A stretch of 56,292 nucleotides of DNA from Salinivirgaceae bacterium (lineage in GTDB: Bacteria; Bacteroidota; Bacteroidia; Bacteroidales; SZUA-534): assembly GCA_017551905.1 (NCBI GenBank), contig JAFZKK010000065.1:1-56292 (forward strand). Reading direction: 5' to 3'. The position numbers and the translations under genes were made by a program. The notes under the pieces were generated by a model, which was not told the origin of the DNA, did no database searches, and worked only from the letters and a program-made list of their open reading frames with translations. Shown here one piece after another: positions 42,853-50,583 of this stretch (within the stretch, counting starts at the first letter, position 1; each line of letters starts with the position of its first letter).

Positions 42853-43764
42853 GTGGACAACTTGAAAGATTTTGAATCGGTCAATGGCAACGGAAACAAG
42901 AAATACATTGTTATAATTGCTATCGAAACCATTTTATTAGCTGTAATGTGCGTGCTTTATTTTACCAAACAGCACACAACCACCGTGCAGCAAGTGCAAA
43001 TAGTAACTGTCAGCGCTGAAAAAGACTCGCTGGCGGCACAATATCAGAATTTGTTGGCCGATTATGAGAATATCGAAACAACAAACGATAGTATTTCGGC
43101 TCAACTTGAACAACAGAAGGAGCACATCCGTGAGTTGATGACAGAACTGAAGACCACAAAATCGGAAAACAAAGCGCAGATTGCCAAGATGAAAAAAGAG
43201 CTGAAAACCCTGCGCGATGTGATGAAAAACTTTGTGCATCAGATAGATTCGCTCAACACTCTTAACATTCAGTTGACCGAGGAGAACACCGAAGTGAAAA
43301 AGCAGATTACGGCAGCTAAAAAAGAGAACAAACAGCTGACACAGAAATACGAGGAGTCGCAGGCTAAAGTGGCGAAAGCATCTGTCATTAAAGCCATAAA
43401 CTCAGCAATGACAAGCTTCAACGCAAAAGGCAAACCCGCCAATAAAGCCAAGAAAATCAAACGGTTGGCTGTAAGTTTCACACTCGATGAAAACCCGATT
43501 GCACCACGCGGCAACAAAAAAGTGTATGTCCGCATCACTTCGCCCGACGGGCTGATGCTTATCAATAAGGAGCAGGACACCTTCAAATTTGAGGATGACA
43601 AAATCACCTTCTCGGCTCTGCGTCAGGTTGATTACAAAGGCGAAAAGATTGACATGGTAATTTACTATGAGTGCGAGGAGGGAGAGCTGAAGACCGGCGT
43701 CTATAAAACCGATATCTTCTGCGACGGAAATATGATTGGAACAACAGAAATCGATTTGAAGTAA
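42853..43764 (+). CDS. Membrane-anchored coiled-coil protein of unknown function
   Basis: The protein has 303 residues starting at GTG, 18 bases after queA. One membrane helix lies at about 18-38 (YIVIIAIETILLAVMCVLYF). A long coiled coil covers about 50-180 (SLAAQYQNLLADYENIET, MKKELKTLRDVMKNF), and a compact beta domain fills about 190-303 (LAVSFTLDENPIAPRGNKKVYV, YKTDIFCDGNMIGTTEIDL). I do not recognise a named family. The layout suggests a sensor or spacer holding the beta domain in the periplasm. Confidence 0.75.
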   Translation: MDNLKDFESVNGNGNKKYIVIIAIETILLAVMCVLYFTKQHTTTVQQVQIVTVSAEKDSLAAQYQNLLADYENIETTNDSISAQLEQQKEHIRELMTELKTTKSENKAQIAKMKKELKTLRDVMKNFVHQIDSLNTLNIQLTEENTEVKKQITAAKKENKQLTQKYEESQAKVAKASVIKAINSAMTSFNAKGKPANKAKKIKRLAVSFTLDENPIAPRGNKKVYVRITSPDGLMLINKEQDTFKFEDDKITFSALRQVDYKGEKIDMVIYYECEEGELKTGVYKTDIFCDGNMIGTTEIDLK

Positions 43765-43783
43765 GACCTTAAATTCTGTGGTT

Positions 43784-44143
43784 ATGAAATGGTTGCATAA
43801 TCTATTGAAATGTTTTTCGTTTTCGGCCGTATTATTCACATTTCAAGCATGTTACGGCGATGACCCCGGATACGATTATTTTGATGAAATACGTTTCATT
43901 GTTACCGACGAGTCGGGAAAATGTATTCCGGATGTCGATGTACATTTGAGAACATCTTTGACGGACAAATGGAGTTATATAGGAACAACAAATATAAAAG
44001 GAACCACTGCCGGAAGTGATATTTACAGCGAGTGCGACAGCCTATGGTTCAAATTCACTCCGAAAGACTATTACCAGGAAAAAGACACTGTTGTAAAATA
44101 TTCAGGTCCAGCCAAATATGTGATAAAACTCAACAAGAAGTAA
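43784..44143 (+). CDS. Radical SAM-associated putative lipoprotein
   Basis: The protein has 119 residues from the ATG at 43784; a GTG six bases earlier is in frame. A signal ends with FQAC (Cys at residue 23), so it should be lipid-anchored. The mature part contains YGDDPGYDYF, FIVTDESGKCIPDVDV and a single Ig- or CarDB-like beta fold, with two more cysteines (KCIPD, YSECDS). From memory it fits the lipoprotein family that occurs next to a particular radical SAM/SPASM enzyme in Bacteroidetes, and that enzyme gene begins 31 bases downstream. It may be the substrate or partner of the enzyme. Confidence 0.75.
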   Translation: MKWLHNLLKCFSFSAVLFTFQACYGDDPGYDYFDEIRFIVTDESGKCIPDVDVHLRTSLTDKWSYIGTTNIKGTTAGSDIYSECDSLWFKFTPKDYYQEKDTVVKYSGPAKYVIKLNKK

Positions 44144-44174
44144 TCTGTTGGTTTGCGGGCACTAAAATCCGATT

Positions 44175-45245
44175 ATGAGAGCCGCTATCCGCAATCTTCT
44201 GTTCAGGTTTTTCCGTTGGAACGAGACTAAAGTCCACGAACTCAATTATTTATTTTGGGAGTGCACAACCCGATGCAACTTGCATTGCCGTCATTGTGGC
44301 AGCGATTGTTCGGAGTCGAAAGGCGAGCCCGATATGCCGCTTGCCGATTTTATTAGTGCGCTTAAAACCATTCCGCCGAAAGAGAAAGTCAAGAATTTTC
44401 ACGTAGTGCTGACAGGTGGTGAACCATTGTTGAGGCCTGATATTGAGGAGATTGGCCAACAACTGTGCGCCAACGGCTGTCATTGGGGAATGGTGAGCAA
44501 CGGCTATTTCTACTCGGCCGAAAAACAACAAAAACTTCTGCAAGCCGGTATGGAATCGCTAACAATCAGTCTCGATGGAATGGAAGCTTCGCACGACTGG
44601 ATGCGCGGAAAAACCGGAAGTTTCAACCATGCGACAACGGCTATCGGGCTTGCAGCCAAAGAGTTACGGCTGTCGTTTGATGTGGTTACGTGTGTCAACA
44701 AACGCAACATTGGTGAGTTGGAGGAAATCTACAATTTGCTTAGCGGACTGGGCGTGCGGCAATGGCGGATATTCACAATAATACCAATAGGCCGAGCCAA
44801 AAACGAACCCGATTTGCATTTGAGCGACAGCCAATTTGTTGAACTAATGGAGTTTATCAAGACAAAACGCGAACAGCCAAGCCAACCAATGCGGGTGACA
44901 TTCAGTTGCGAGGGTTACCTTGGCAGCTACGAGTGCATAGTGCGTAACATGCCGTTTTTCTGCCATGCAGGCATCAACATTGCGTCAGTTTTGATTGACG
45001 GCCGCATCTGCGCCTGTCCCAACATTGACCGTGACCGTTTTTCGCAAGGAAGCATCTACAATGACAACTTTTTCGAGGTTTGGAACAACAGGTTTGAACC
45101 GTTCAGAAACCGCAAGTGGGCGAAAAAAGGAATTTGCAAAGAGTGCAAAGCTTTCAATCTCTGCCTTGGAAACGGAATGCATAACTGGCACGGCGCATGC
45201 GACGAGGTAATCAACTGCCACTATCGGAAAACCCTCGGCAAGTAA
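44175..45245 (+). CDS. Radical SAM/SPASM protein paired with a lipoprotein
   Basis: The protein has 356 residues. The radical SAM cluster motif is CNLHCRHC (Cys34, Cys38, Cys41), with extra cysteines at 30 and 45. VLTGGEPLLRPD and SLDGMEASHDWMRG are the SAM-binding and barrel motifs. A SPASM-type C-terminus supplies further cysteines (FCHAGINIASVLIDGRICACPN, GICKECKAFNLCLGNGMH, CDEVINCHY) for auxiliary iron-sulfur clusters. SPASM enzymes usually modify peptides or proteins. The upstream lipoprotein, only 31 bases away, is the obvious candidate. The modification is unknown. Confidence 0.88.
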   Translation: MRAAIRNLLFRFFRWNETKVHELNYLFWECTTRCNLHCRHCGSDCSESKGEPDMPLADFISALKTIPPKEKVKNFHVVLTGGEPLLRPDIEEIGQQLCANGCHWGMVSNGYFYSAEKQQKLLQAGMESLTISLDGMEASHDWMRGKTGSFNHATTAIGLAAKELRLSFDVVTCVNKRNIGELEEIYNLLSGLGVRQWRIFTIIPIGRAKNEPDLHLSDSQFVELMEFIKTKREQPSQPMRVTFSCEGYLGSYECIVRNMPFFCHAGINIASVLIDGRICACPNIDRDRFSQGSIYNDNFFEVWNNRFEPFRNRKWAKKGICKECKAFNLCLGNGMHNWHGACDEVINCHYRKTLGK

Positions 45246-45260
45246 AAAACTGCAGAATAA

Positions 45261-45292
45261 TTGGTTTTCATTACCGACATTTTCTATCTTCG
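45261..45292 (+). promoter_or_regulatory. Candidate promoter of the phosphohexomutase gene
   Basis: TTGG (45261-45264), 20 bases and TATCTTCG (45285-45292) resemble the -33/-7 promoter with one mismatch in each box, 21 bases before the start codon. Confidence 0.4.
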
Positions 45293-45313
45293 GCATAACA
45301 AAAACTTTGAGTT

Positions 45314-46657
45314 ATGAACGCATTTCACGCCTACGACATTCGCGGAATCTATCCCGACCAATTCAACAAAGACGATGTTTACAAAATCGGCTTTTTCGTT
45401 CCTGAACTGTTCAAAACCAACAAGATACTTGTTGGACGCGACATGCGCACATCGTCGCCTGAGATTTTCGAATCGCTGTGCCGCGGCATAACCGATGCCG
45501 GCGCCGACGTTTACGCCGCCGGACTTACCACCACGCCGATGGTTTACTACGCCACCGCAAAATTCGGGTTCGAGGCGTCGGTGCAGATAACCGCTTCGCA
45601 TAACTCGAAGGAATACAATGGGTTGAAGATTTCGCGGGCGCAAGCCTTGCCCGTTGGCTTAGACTCCGGTCTGGGCGAACTGAAAACGATGTGCGAAACG
45701 CGACAAGTGGCGCCTGTGGCCACGAAAGGCAAAATCATCGATTTCGATTTTAAAGCTGAATATATTGATTTTCAGCGCAAATACTTGAAAGACCTGTCGA
45801 ATCTGAAAATCGCCATCGACTGCTCGAACGGCATGGCATCGATGCTGATTCACGACATTTTAGGCGATGCGCCGACTTACATCTACGACACTCTCGATGG
45901 TACTTTTCCGCACCACGAGCCAAACCCGCTCATCGAAGCTAACTGTGCTGACATTGAGGCACTTGTGAAACGCGAGAAAGCCGATGCGGGCGTTATCTAC
46001 GATGGCGATGCCGACCGTGTGATGTTCATAGATGAGCAAGGCCACTTCATCAGCCCCGACTTGATTATCGGTCTGATGGCGCACTATTTCCTTGAGGAGA
46101 AAGGCCTGAAAGGCAATGTGTTGCAAGACATCCGTACATCGAAAGCCGTGGGCGAATATGTCGAAAAATTCGGCTCAAAAATGAATATGTGGCGCGTTGG
46201 CCGAGCGTATGCGGCGCTCAAACTGCGCGAGATTGACGGCATCTACGGCGGTGAGCTGGCCGGCCACTACTATTTCCGCGACTTTTTCTACAGCGATTCA
46301 GGCATTATGGCGTCGCTCATTGTTCTGGGCATTGTGGCTGGCTTGAAAAAGCAAGGCAAAACTTTCTCGCAAGCCATTGCCAACATTGCAAAATATTGCA
46401 ATTCAGGCGAAATCAACTTCAAAATAGAGAAGAAACAAGAGGCCATGGACGCCGTGCGCGACTATTTCACAAGCACCGAGAAACCGACCGCTATGTTCGA
46501 TTTCGACGGCTACCGCGTTGAGTTCGCCGACTGGTGGTTCAACATCCGCCCGTCGAACACCGAGCCGTATCTGCGCCTTCTGGCCGAAGCCAAAACACAA
46601 CAGATGCTTGATGAAAAATTAAAGAAAATCAAAGAGATAATTGGCACATTCAAGTAA
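45314..46657 (+). CDS. Phosphomannomutase/phosphoglucomutase family enzyme
   Basis: The protein has 447 residues, typical of bacterial PMM/PGM. It interconverts hexose-1- and hexose-6-phosphates for sugar-nucleotide synthesis. The N-terminus FHAYDIRGIYPDQF, the phosphoserine loop TASHNSKEYNGLKI (Ser about residue 97), the metal loop DGDADR, the sugar-specificity loop GGELAGHYYFRD and the phosphate loop RPSNTEPYLRL are all present. The specificity loop has GELAGH in place of the more usual GExSGH. Whether mannose or glucose phosphate is preferred cannot be read from sequence. Confidence 0.93.
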   Translation: MNAFHAYDIRGIYPDQFNKDDVYKIGFFVPELFKTNKILVGRDMRTSSPEIFESLCRGITDAGADVYAAGLTTTPMVYYATAKFGFEASVQITASHNSKEYNGLKISRAQALPVGLDSGLGELKTMCETRQVAPVATKGKIIDFDFKAEYIDFQRKYLKDLSNLKIAIDCSNGMASMLIHDILGDAPTYIYDTLDGTFPHHEPNPLIEANCADIEALVKREKADAGVIYDGDADRVMFIDEQGHFISPDLIIGLMAHYFLEEKGLKGNVLQDIRTSKAVGEYVEKFGSKMNMWRVGRAYAALKLREIDGIYGGELAGHYYFRDFFYSDSGIMASLIVLGIVAGLKKQGKTFSQAIANIAKYCNSGEINFKIEKKQEAMDAVRDYFTSTEKPTAMFDFDGYRVEFADWWFNIRPSNTEPYLRLLAEAKTQQMLDEKLKKIKEIIGTFK

Positions 46658-46715
46658 AACGGAGCAAATCGGCATAACTTTTGTAGCAACAATCATAAAA
46701 TTTTTGCAATAACAT

Positions 46716-46744
46716 TTTGCATACCGTTTATTTCATTACTTTTG
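46716..46744 (+). promoter_or_regulatory. Candidate promoter of the lipoprotein gene at 46802
   Basis: TTTG (46716-46719), 17 bases and TACTTTTG (46737-46744), a full TAnnTTTG match. The spacing is slightly short. The predicted leader would be about 50 bases. Confidence 0.4.
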
Positions 46745-46801
46745 GTTGCGTGTGTAATAGGCATACGCCATTGCAATAATTTAGAAGAAAACAACTTAAA
46801 A

Positions 46802-47695
46802 ATGTGTAAAATGAACATATATCGCGCACTAACGGCAGTTTTGCTAATATGCTTAGTAACAGCATGTTCGAACGAGAAAAAGCAAAAACAACAACAGCTT
46901 GCAGAGGCTCTTGCCGTTGACAGTAGCATGAGTCAGACAACAGCAAAAAAGATATTCTTTAACCTGCCTTCGCCGGTTGAAATTACACAGACATTGCTGA
47001 AAACCGAGGAAGATTTTGACGCCAACCTACTTAATTCGGCCGACAATCTTGACAAATACAACACATCGAGCGCGCTGGCGTTGAATTTTGGTGTTTATGG
47101 CGCCGATTTGTGCTACTGCCGCGTTTACGACCAGTTGCAGGAAGCCATCAGCTATCTTTCGGTTATCAAGAAAGTGACTGAAAAACTGCAAATTCCGGAG
47201 GAAGAAGGTTCGGAGACAATCAACCGCGTTGAGCAAAGCATCGAAAACCGCGACACCATATTCTATATCATTTCAGACACTTACGCAAAAGCCGACAGCT
47301 ATCTGAAAGAGACAGAGCGCGATATGACAGCATCGCTTATTTTGGTAGGAGCGTGGGTTGAGGGTATGCACTACGCCACTCAATTGGCCATCAGACCGAA
47401 TGCCAAAGGCGATATGGTGCAAAGCATTATCGACCAGAAACATACGGTTACAAACCTTATCAATCTGATGGAGGAATACAAAGGGACTCCTGAGATTGCC
47501 GTTCTGATTGACGATTTCAACAAGCTTCAGGACGAATACAACAGCATTGAAATAGTTTACGACAAATCGGTTGTGGTTACCGACCAGGACAAGCACTCGA
47601 CAACCATCGACGCACCGGTGACAGTGAAAGTAACCGCCGACCAAGTGAAGAAAATAGCTGAATTGGTAGAGAAAATCAGAAACAACATAATTTAA
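46802..47695 (+). CDS. Uncharacterised lipoprotein
   Basis: The protein has 297 residues from the ATG at 46802 (another ATG at 46811 is equally possible). An upstream in-frame ATG at 46742 would put a hydrophilic stretch in front of the signal and overlap the promoter box, so I reject it. The signal ends with lipobox LVTAC followed by SNEKKQKQQQ. The mature chain is mostly helical (QLQEAISYLSVIKKVTEKL, QSIIDQKHTVTNLINLMEEY, VKKIAELVEKI). I recognise no named family. The next gene is 29 bases downstream on the same strand. Confidence 0.8.
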   Translation: MCKMNIYRALTAVLLICLVTACSNEKKQKQQQLAEALAVDSSMSQTTAKKIFFNLPSPVEITQTLLKTEEDFDANLLNSADNLDKYNTSSALALNFGVYGADLCYCRVYDQLQEAISYLSVIKKVTEKLQIPEEEGSETINRVEQSIENRDTIFYIISDTYAKADSYLKETERDMTASLILVGAWVEGMHYATQLAIRPNAKGDMVQSIIDQKHTVTNLINLMEEYKGTPEIAVLIDDFNKLQDEYNSIEIVYDKSVVVTDQDKHSTTIDAPVTVKVTADQVKKIAELVEKIRNNII

Positions 47696-47724
47696 CAAAA
47701 TATTGAAATTAAAACAGATACGAT

Positions 47725-48159
47725 ATGAAAAAGATAATCAGAATTTTAGCGGTTGCCATAGCTTGTATGACTCTTCAGACAAGTGTTGACGCTCAATGCA
47801 AGACATTTATCAAGAATGTGTGCAAGCCGAAACTTGACCCGTACATCTACAACGGTCAGATGAACAGCGCTGTGCTCAACCAAGGCGATATTGCCGAGCT
47901 GATGCTGACATTCTACAGCAACCAGGATTACCGCATTGTTGTTTGCGCCGACGAGTTTGACGATGTTCAGTTCCGTCTTGTTGACCTGACAGGCAAAGAG
48001 CTTTACTCGAACACCAACCACGGCAACGCCGACCATTGGGACTTCTCGACCAACTCGACACAGTTGCTTACTGTTGAGGTGAGCATTCCCGAAAACAAGA
48101 CCAGCGAAGACACTAAAAGCGGTTGCGTGTCGATTTTAGTAGGTTTTAAGGAAAAATAA
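47725..48159 (+). CDS. Small secreted protein of unknown function
   Basis: The protein has 144 residues with a signal peptide ending at SVDAQCK. The mature part has four cysteines (QCKTF, NVCKPK, VVCADE, SGCVS) that could form two disulfides, and an alternating pattern suggesting a small beta sandwich (IAELMLTFYSNQDYRIVV, FRLVDLTGKELYSN, LLTVEVSIPENK). No family recognised. It is probably cotranscribed with the lipoprotein upstream and is followed by a terminator-like hairpin. Confidence 0.78.
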   Translation: MKKIIRILAVAIACMTLQTSVDAQCKTFIKNVCKPKLDPYIYNGQMNSAVLNQGDIAELMLTFYSNQDYRIVVCADEFDDVQFRLVDLTGKELYSNTNHGNADHWDFSTNSTQLLTVEVSIPENKTSEDTKSGCVSILVGFKEK

Positions 48160-48213
48160 ATCGACAAAAACGGGTTCTTTTTTAAAAAAGGGCTCGGTTT
48201 AAAAGAAAAACTG

Positions 48214-48221
48214 TATATTTG
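48214..48221 (+). promoter_or_regulatory. -7 promoter box for greA
   Basis: TATATTTG matches TAnnTTTG. Transcription would begin near 48228, inside the hairpin that follows, so either the hairpin sits at the extreme 5' end of the greA mRNA or this box is not used. Confidence 0.35.
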
Positions 48222-48222
48222 T

Positions 48223-48257
48223 AAAAAGAGTTCCGCATAAAAAGCGGGATTCTTTTT
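48223..48257. terminator. Terminator-like hairpin between the small secreted protein gene and greA
   Basis: AAAAAGAGTTCCGC (48223-48236) and GCGGGATTCTTTTT (48244-48257) form a 14-bp stem with two G-T wobbles and a 7-base loop. A on one side and T on the other make it work in both directions. It probably ends the transcript from 46802-48159. Confidence 0.7.
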
Positions 48258-48286
48258 GTTTTATATCAAAATTAAAAAAGAGAATC

Positions 48287-48766
48287 ATGGACAAAGTATC
48301 CTACATTACAAGCGAAGGGTTGAAAAAACTTGTTGCTGAAGTGGAATATCTGAAATCGGTGGAGCGTCCACGCATATCGCAGGCCATTGCCGATGCGCGC
48401 GACAAGGGTGATTTATCGGAGAATGCCGAATATGATGCCGCAAAAGAGGCTCAGGGACTTCTTGAGATGAAAATATCGCAGCTTGAAGCCAAAATCATCA
48501 ACTCGCGTGTTATTGACGAGTCGAAACTTGACTTTTCGAAGGTGCAGATATTGTCGAAAGTGAAAATCAAAAATGTAGCCAACGGCGCCACAATGACATA
48601 CAGCATTGTTTCGGAAACCGAAGCCAATCTGAAGGAATTCAAGATTTCGGTAAGCACACCGATAGCGCAAGGCCTGATGGGGCATAAGGTTGGCGAGATT
48701 GCCGAGGTTAAGGTTCCGAACGGCATAATGAAATTCGAAATTCTTGAAATTGGACCAATAGCATAA
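48287..48766 (+). CDS. greA: Transcription elongation factor GreA
   Basis: The protein has 159 residues. GreA enters the secondary channel of RNA polymerase and stimulates cleavage of backtracked transcripts. The N-terminal coiled coil carries the acidic tip region (ARDKGDLSENAEYDAAKEAQ), and the C-terminal FKBP-like domain has ISVSTPIAQGLMGHKVGEIAEV. The HIT gene starts three bases after its stop; this greA-HIT pairing is common in Bacteroidetes. Confidence 0.97.
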   Translation: MDKVSYITSEGLKKLVAEVEYLKSVERPRISQAIADARDKGDLSENAEYDAAKEAQGLLEMKISQLEAKIINSRVIDESKLDFSKVQILSKVKIKNVANGATMTYSIVSETEANLKEFKISVSTPIAQGLMGHKVGEIAEVKVPNGIMKFEILEIGPIA

Positions 48767-48769
48767 GCC

Positions 48770-49162
48770 ATGGCATCGATATTCACAAAAATCGTAAACG
48801 GCGAAATCCCATGCTACAAGATAGCTGAGGACAAGGACTATTTTGCTTTTCTCGACATCAGCCCGGTGCAGAAAGGGCACGTGCTGGTGATTCCGAAGCA
48901 AGAGGTTGACTACATTTTCGACCTTGAGCCGGCTGTTTTGGGCGGTCTGCATCAGTTTGCGCAGCGCGTGGCAACGGCTATCAAAAAAGCCATTCCGTGC
49001 AAGAAGGTGGCCGTTGTGGTTCTGGGGCTTGAAGTTCCGCACGCCCACATCCATCTTATCCCGATGAACAGCGAGGCCGATGTCCGTTTCGACAAAAAAC
49101 AGACGCTGACCAAAGAGGAATTTGAGGCCATTGCCGCAAAAATCAGCAAAGAGTTTGTATAG
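48770..49162 (+). CDS. HIT-family nucleotide-binding protein
   Basis: The protein has 130 residues. The histidine triad is VPHAHIHLIP (about residues 90-99), and the start FTKIVNGEIPCYKIAEDKDY plus FLDISPVQKGHVLVIPK are typical of the HinT branch, which hydrolyses nucleoside phosphoramidates. It lies in one transcript with greA and is closed by a terminator. Confidence 0.95.
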   Translation: MASIFTKIVNGEIPCYKIAEDKDYFAFLDISPVQKGHVLVIPKQEVDYIFDLEPAVLGGLHQFAQRVATAIKKAIPCKKVAVVVLGLEVPHAHIHLIPMNSEADVRFDKKQTLTKEEFEAIAAKISKEFV

Positions 49163-49185
49163 ATAAAACATTGTTTATAAGCACG

Positions 49186-49213
49186 AAACGCAGCCCCTGA
49201 GGTTGCGTTTTTT
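49186..49213 (+). terminator. Intrinsic terminator after the greA-HIT pair
   Basis: AAACGCA (49186-49192) and TGCGTTT (49204-49210) form a 7-bp stem followed by further T residues; CC and GG in the loop can add pairs. It lies 24 bases after the HIT gene stop. Confidence 0.8.
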
Positions 49214-49252
49214 GTTTTCGTTTCATTTTCTATTAAAATGGTGATTTTTGTC

Positions 49253-49260
49253 TATCTTTA
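49253..49260 (+). promoter_or_regulatory. -7 promoter-like box before the 59-residue gene
   Basis: TATCTTTA matches seven of eight positions of TAnnTTTG, 58 bases before the start codon. It begins the transcript unit after the greA-HIT terminator. Confidence 0.35.
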
Positions 49261-49318
49261 CAAAGATGCAACTGTTGCAAAAAATGCAATAGTTCAATAG
49301 ATTAAAAGGCAAATAGTT

Positions 49319-49498
49319 ATGTCGGAAGAGCAAATAAACAGTTACAGGCTGACAAGTATGGAGGAGCCAACCGACGAAATGCTGGCTTACATTATGCGAG
49401 AAGCGGCTGAAGACGCACGCACAAGCAACGAAGCGGCTCTGAAAAAGTATTTTGAAGAGATTGCAGAGATGCGAAAAAAAAATGCAGAGAAGCAATGA
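49319..49498 (+). CDS. Small acidic helical protein, 59 residues
   Basis: The frame runs from an ATG to TGA and encodes MSEEQINSYRLTSMEEPTDE, then a helix-forming stretch (MLAYIMREAAEDARTSNEAA, LKKYFEEIAEMRKK). I do not recognise a formally named family, although short proteins with the pattern INSYRLTSxEEPTDEML seem widespread in Bacteroidales. It is separated from the RhuM gene by 138 bases and could be a regulator or small partner of it. The amphipathic sequence and promoter-like box support it as a real gene. Confidence 0.65.
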   Translation: MSEEQINSYRLTSMEEPTDEMLAYIMREAAEDARTSNEAALKKYFEEIAEMRKKNAEKQ

Positions 49499-49552
49499 GC
49501 GAAATTGTTGAATGACAGAGATTTATAAATAGTAACGAATTAAACGAATAGT

Positions 49553-49567
49553 ATAAGAAACAGAAAG
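49553..49567 (+). repeat. 15-bp direct repeat flanking the RhuM gene, left copy
   Basis: ATAAGAAACAGAAAG occurs here and again at 50528-50542, before and after the RhuM-type gene. The bases in front are also partly alike (AACGAATTA here, AACTAATTA there). The pair could mark the ends of an inserted cassette or be duplicated control sequence. Confidence 0.55.
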
Positions 49568-49581
49568 AACAACTAAGAATC

Positions 49582-49606
49582 AACTACCGAGAAAACCCCG
49601 GTAGTT
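49582..49606 (+). promoter_or_regulatory. Hairpin in the leader of the RhuM gene
   Basis: AACTACCG (49582-49589) and CGGTAGTT (49599-49606) form a perfect 8-bp stem with a 9-base loop, 30 bases before the RhuM start. No T run follows, so it is not a simple terminator; it may affect translation or be bound by a regulator. Confidence 0.5.
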
Positions 49607-49636
49607 CGCTATAAGAGATGTGTCGAATAAAATTAT

Positions 49637-50494
49637 ATGACCGAAAACGAAATCATATTATACCAACCCGACGAAGCCGTTAAACTTGAAGTGCGGTTGA
49701 GTGATGAGACAGTGTGGCTGACACAGCAACAAATGACGGTGCTTTTTGAGACCACAAAACAAAATGTCAGTCTTCATATAAATAACATATTCAAAGAGAA
49801 TGAGTTATCGCCAAATTCAACTGTCAAGGATTACTTGACAGTTCAAAAAGAAGGCAACCGAACTATTAAAAGAATACAAAAATACTACAATCTCGACGTC
49901 ATTATTTCAGTTGGCTATCGCGTTAAAAGTCCGAGAGGTACCCAATTCAGAATATGGGCAACAGGCATATTAAAAGATTATCTTTTAAGAGGATACGCAT
50001 TGAATAGCCGAATTGCCAACATTGAGGACCGACTTGAAACACAACAAAAAATACTTGAAGAGCATTCTAACAAAATCGACTTCTTTGTGCGCACATCGCT
50101 GCCGCCTGTCGAGGGAATTTTTTACGACGGGCAGATGCTTGAGCCGTTTGCCTTTGTCAACAATCTGATTCGCTCGGCGCGGAAACGCATTGTGCTGATT
50201 GACAATTATGTTGATGAGACCGTTTTGCTGCGGTTGGCCGAACGAGCCAAAAACGTGACTGCAAAAATCTACACGCAACAGACTTCGCCGTCGTTCGATG
50301 TGGCGCTGGCGCAGCACAATAATCAGTACGAACCAATAGATTTGTGTATCTTTACAAAGTCGCACGACCGATTCCTGATTATCGACAACGATGTGTACCA
50401 CATTGGCGCGTCAATCAAGGATTTGGGCAAGCGATGGTTTGCTTTTTGCAAGATGCAAATGCAGGCCGATGAGATGATAACGAGATTGATTTAG
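49637..50494 (+). CDS. RhuM-type DNA-binding protein with phospholipase D-like C-terminal domain
   Basis: The protein has 285 residues. The N-terminal part (about 10-110: VRLSDETVWLTQQQMTVLFE, KQNVSLHINNIF, YNLDVIISVGYRVKS, FRIWATGILKDYL) matches the RhuM family. A short coiled coil follows (about 113-140). The C-terminal part (about 145-275) contains IVLIDNYVDETVL and HDRFLIID, an HxRxxxxD variant of the HxKxxxxD phospholipase D motif at residues 243-250, then GASIKDLG. Only one such half-site is present, so activity would need a dimer. RhuM proteins lie in pathogenicity and defence islands; the exact role is unknown. Location next to a restriction enzyme suggests defence. Confidence 0.82.
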   Translation: MTENEIILYQPDEAVKLEVRLSDETVWLTQQQMTVLFETTKQNVSLHINNIFKENELSPNSTVKDYLTVQKEGNRTIKRIQKYYNLDVIISVGYRVKSPRGTQFRIWATGILKDYLLRGYALNSRIANIEDRLETQQKILEEHSNKIDFFVRTSLPPVEGIFYDGQMLEPFAFVNNLIRSARKRIVLIDNYVDETVLLRLAERAKNVTAKIYTQQTSPSFDVALAQHNNQYEPIDLCIFTKSHDRFLIIDNDVYHIGASIKDLGKRWFAFCKMQMQADEMITRLI

Positions 50495-50527
50495 ATATAA
50501 ATCGCAGTGTTTTAACTAATTATAGGA

Positions 50528-50542
50528 ATAAGAAACAGAAAG
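50528..50542 (+). repeat. 15-bp direct repeat flanking the RhuM gene, right copy
   Basis: ATAAGAAACAGAAAG, identical to 49553-49567, begins 34 bases after the RhuM stop codon and 42 bases before the structured element at 50584. Confidence 0.55.
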
Positions 50543-50583
50543 TAATAAACTAAAACATTAACATACAAGGCATTATCTATTAT

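Noticed and set aside
46742-46801. Upstream ATG for the lipoprotein at 46802
   Set aside because: It would hide the lipoprotein signal behind 20 hydrophilic residues and overlap the TAnnTTTG box.
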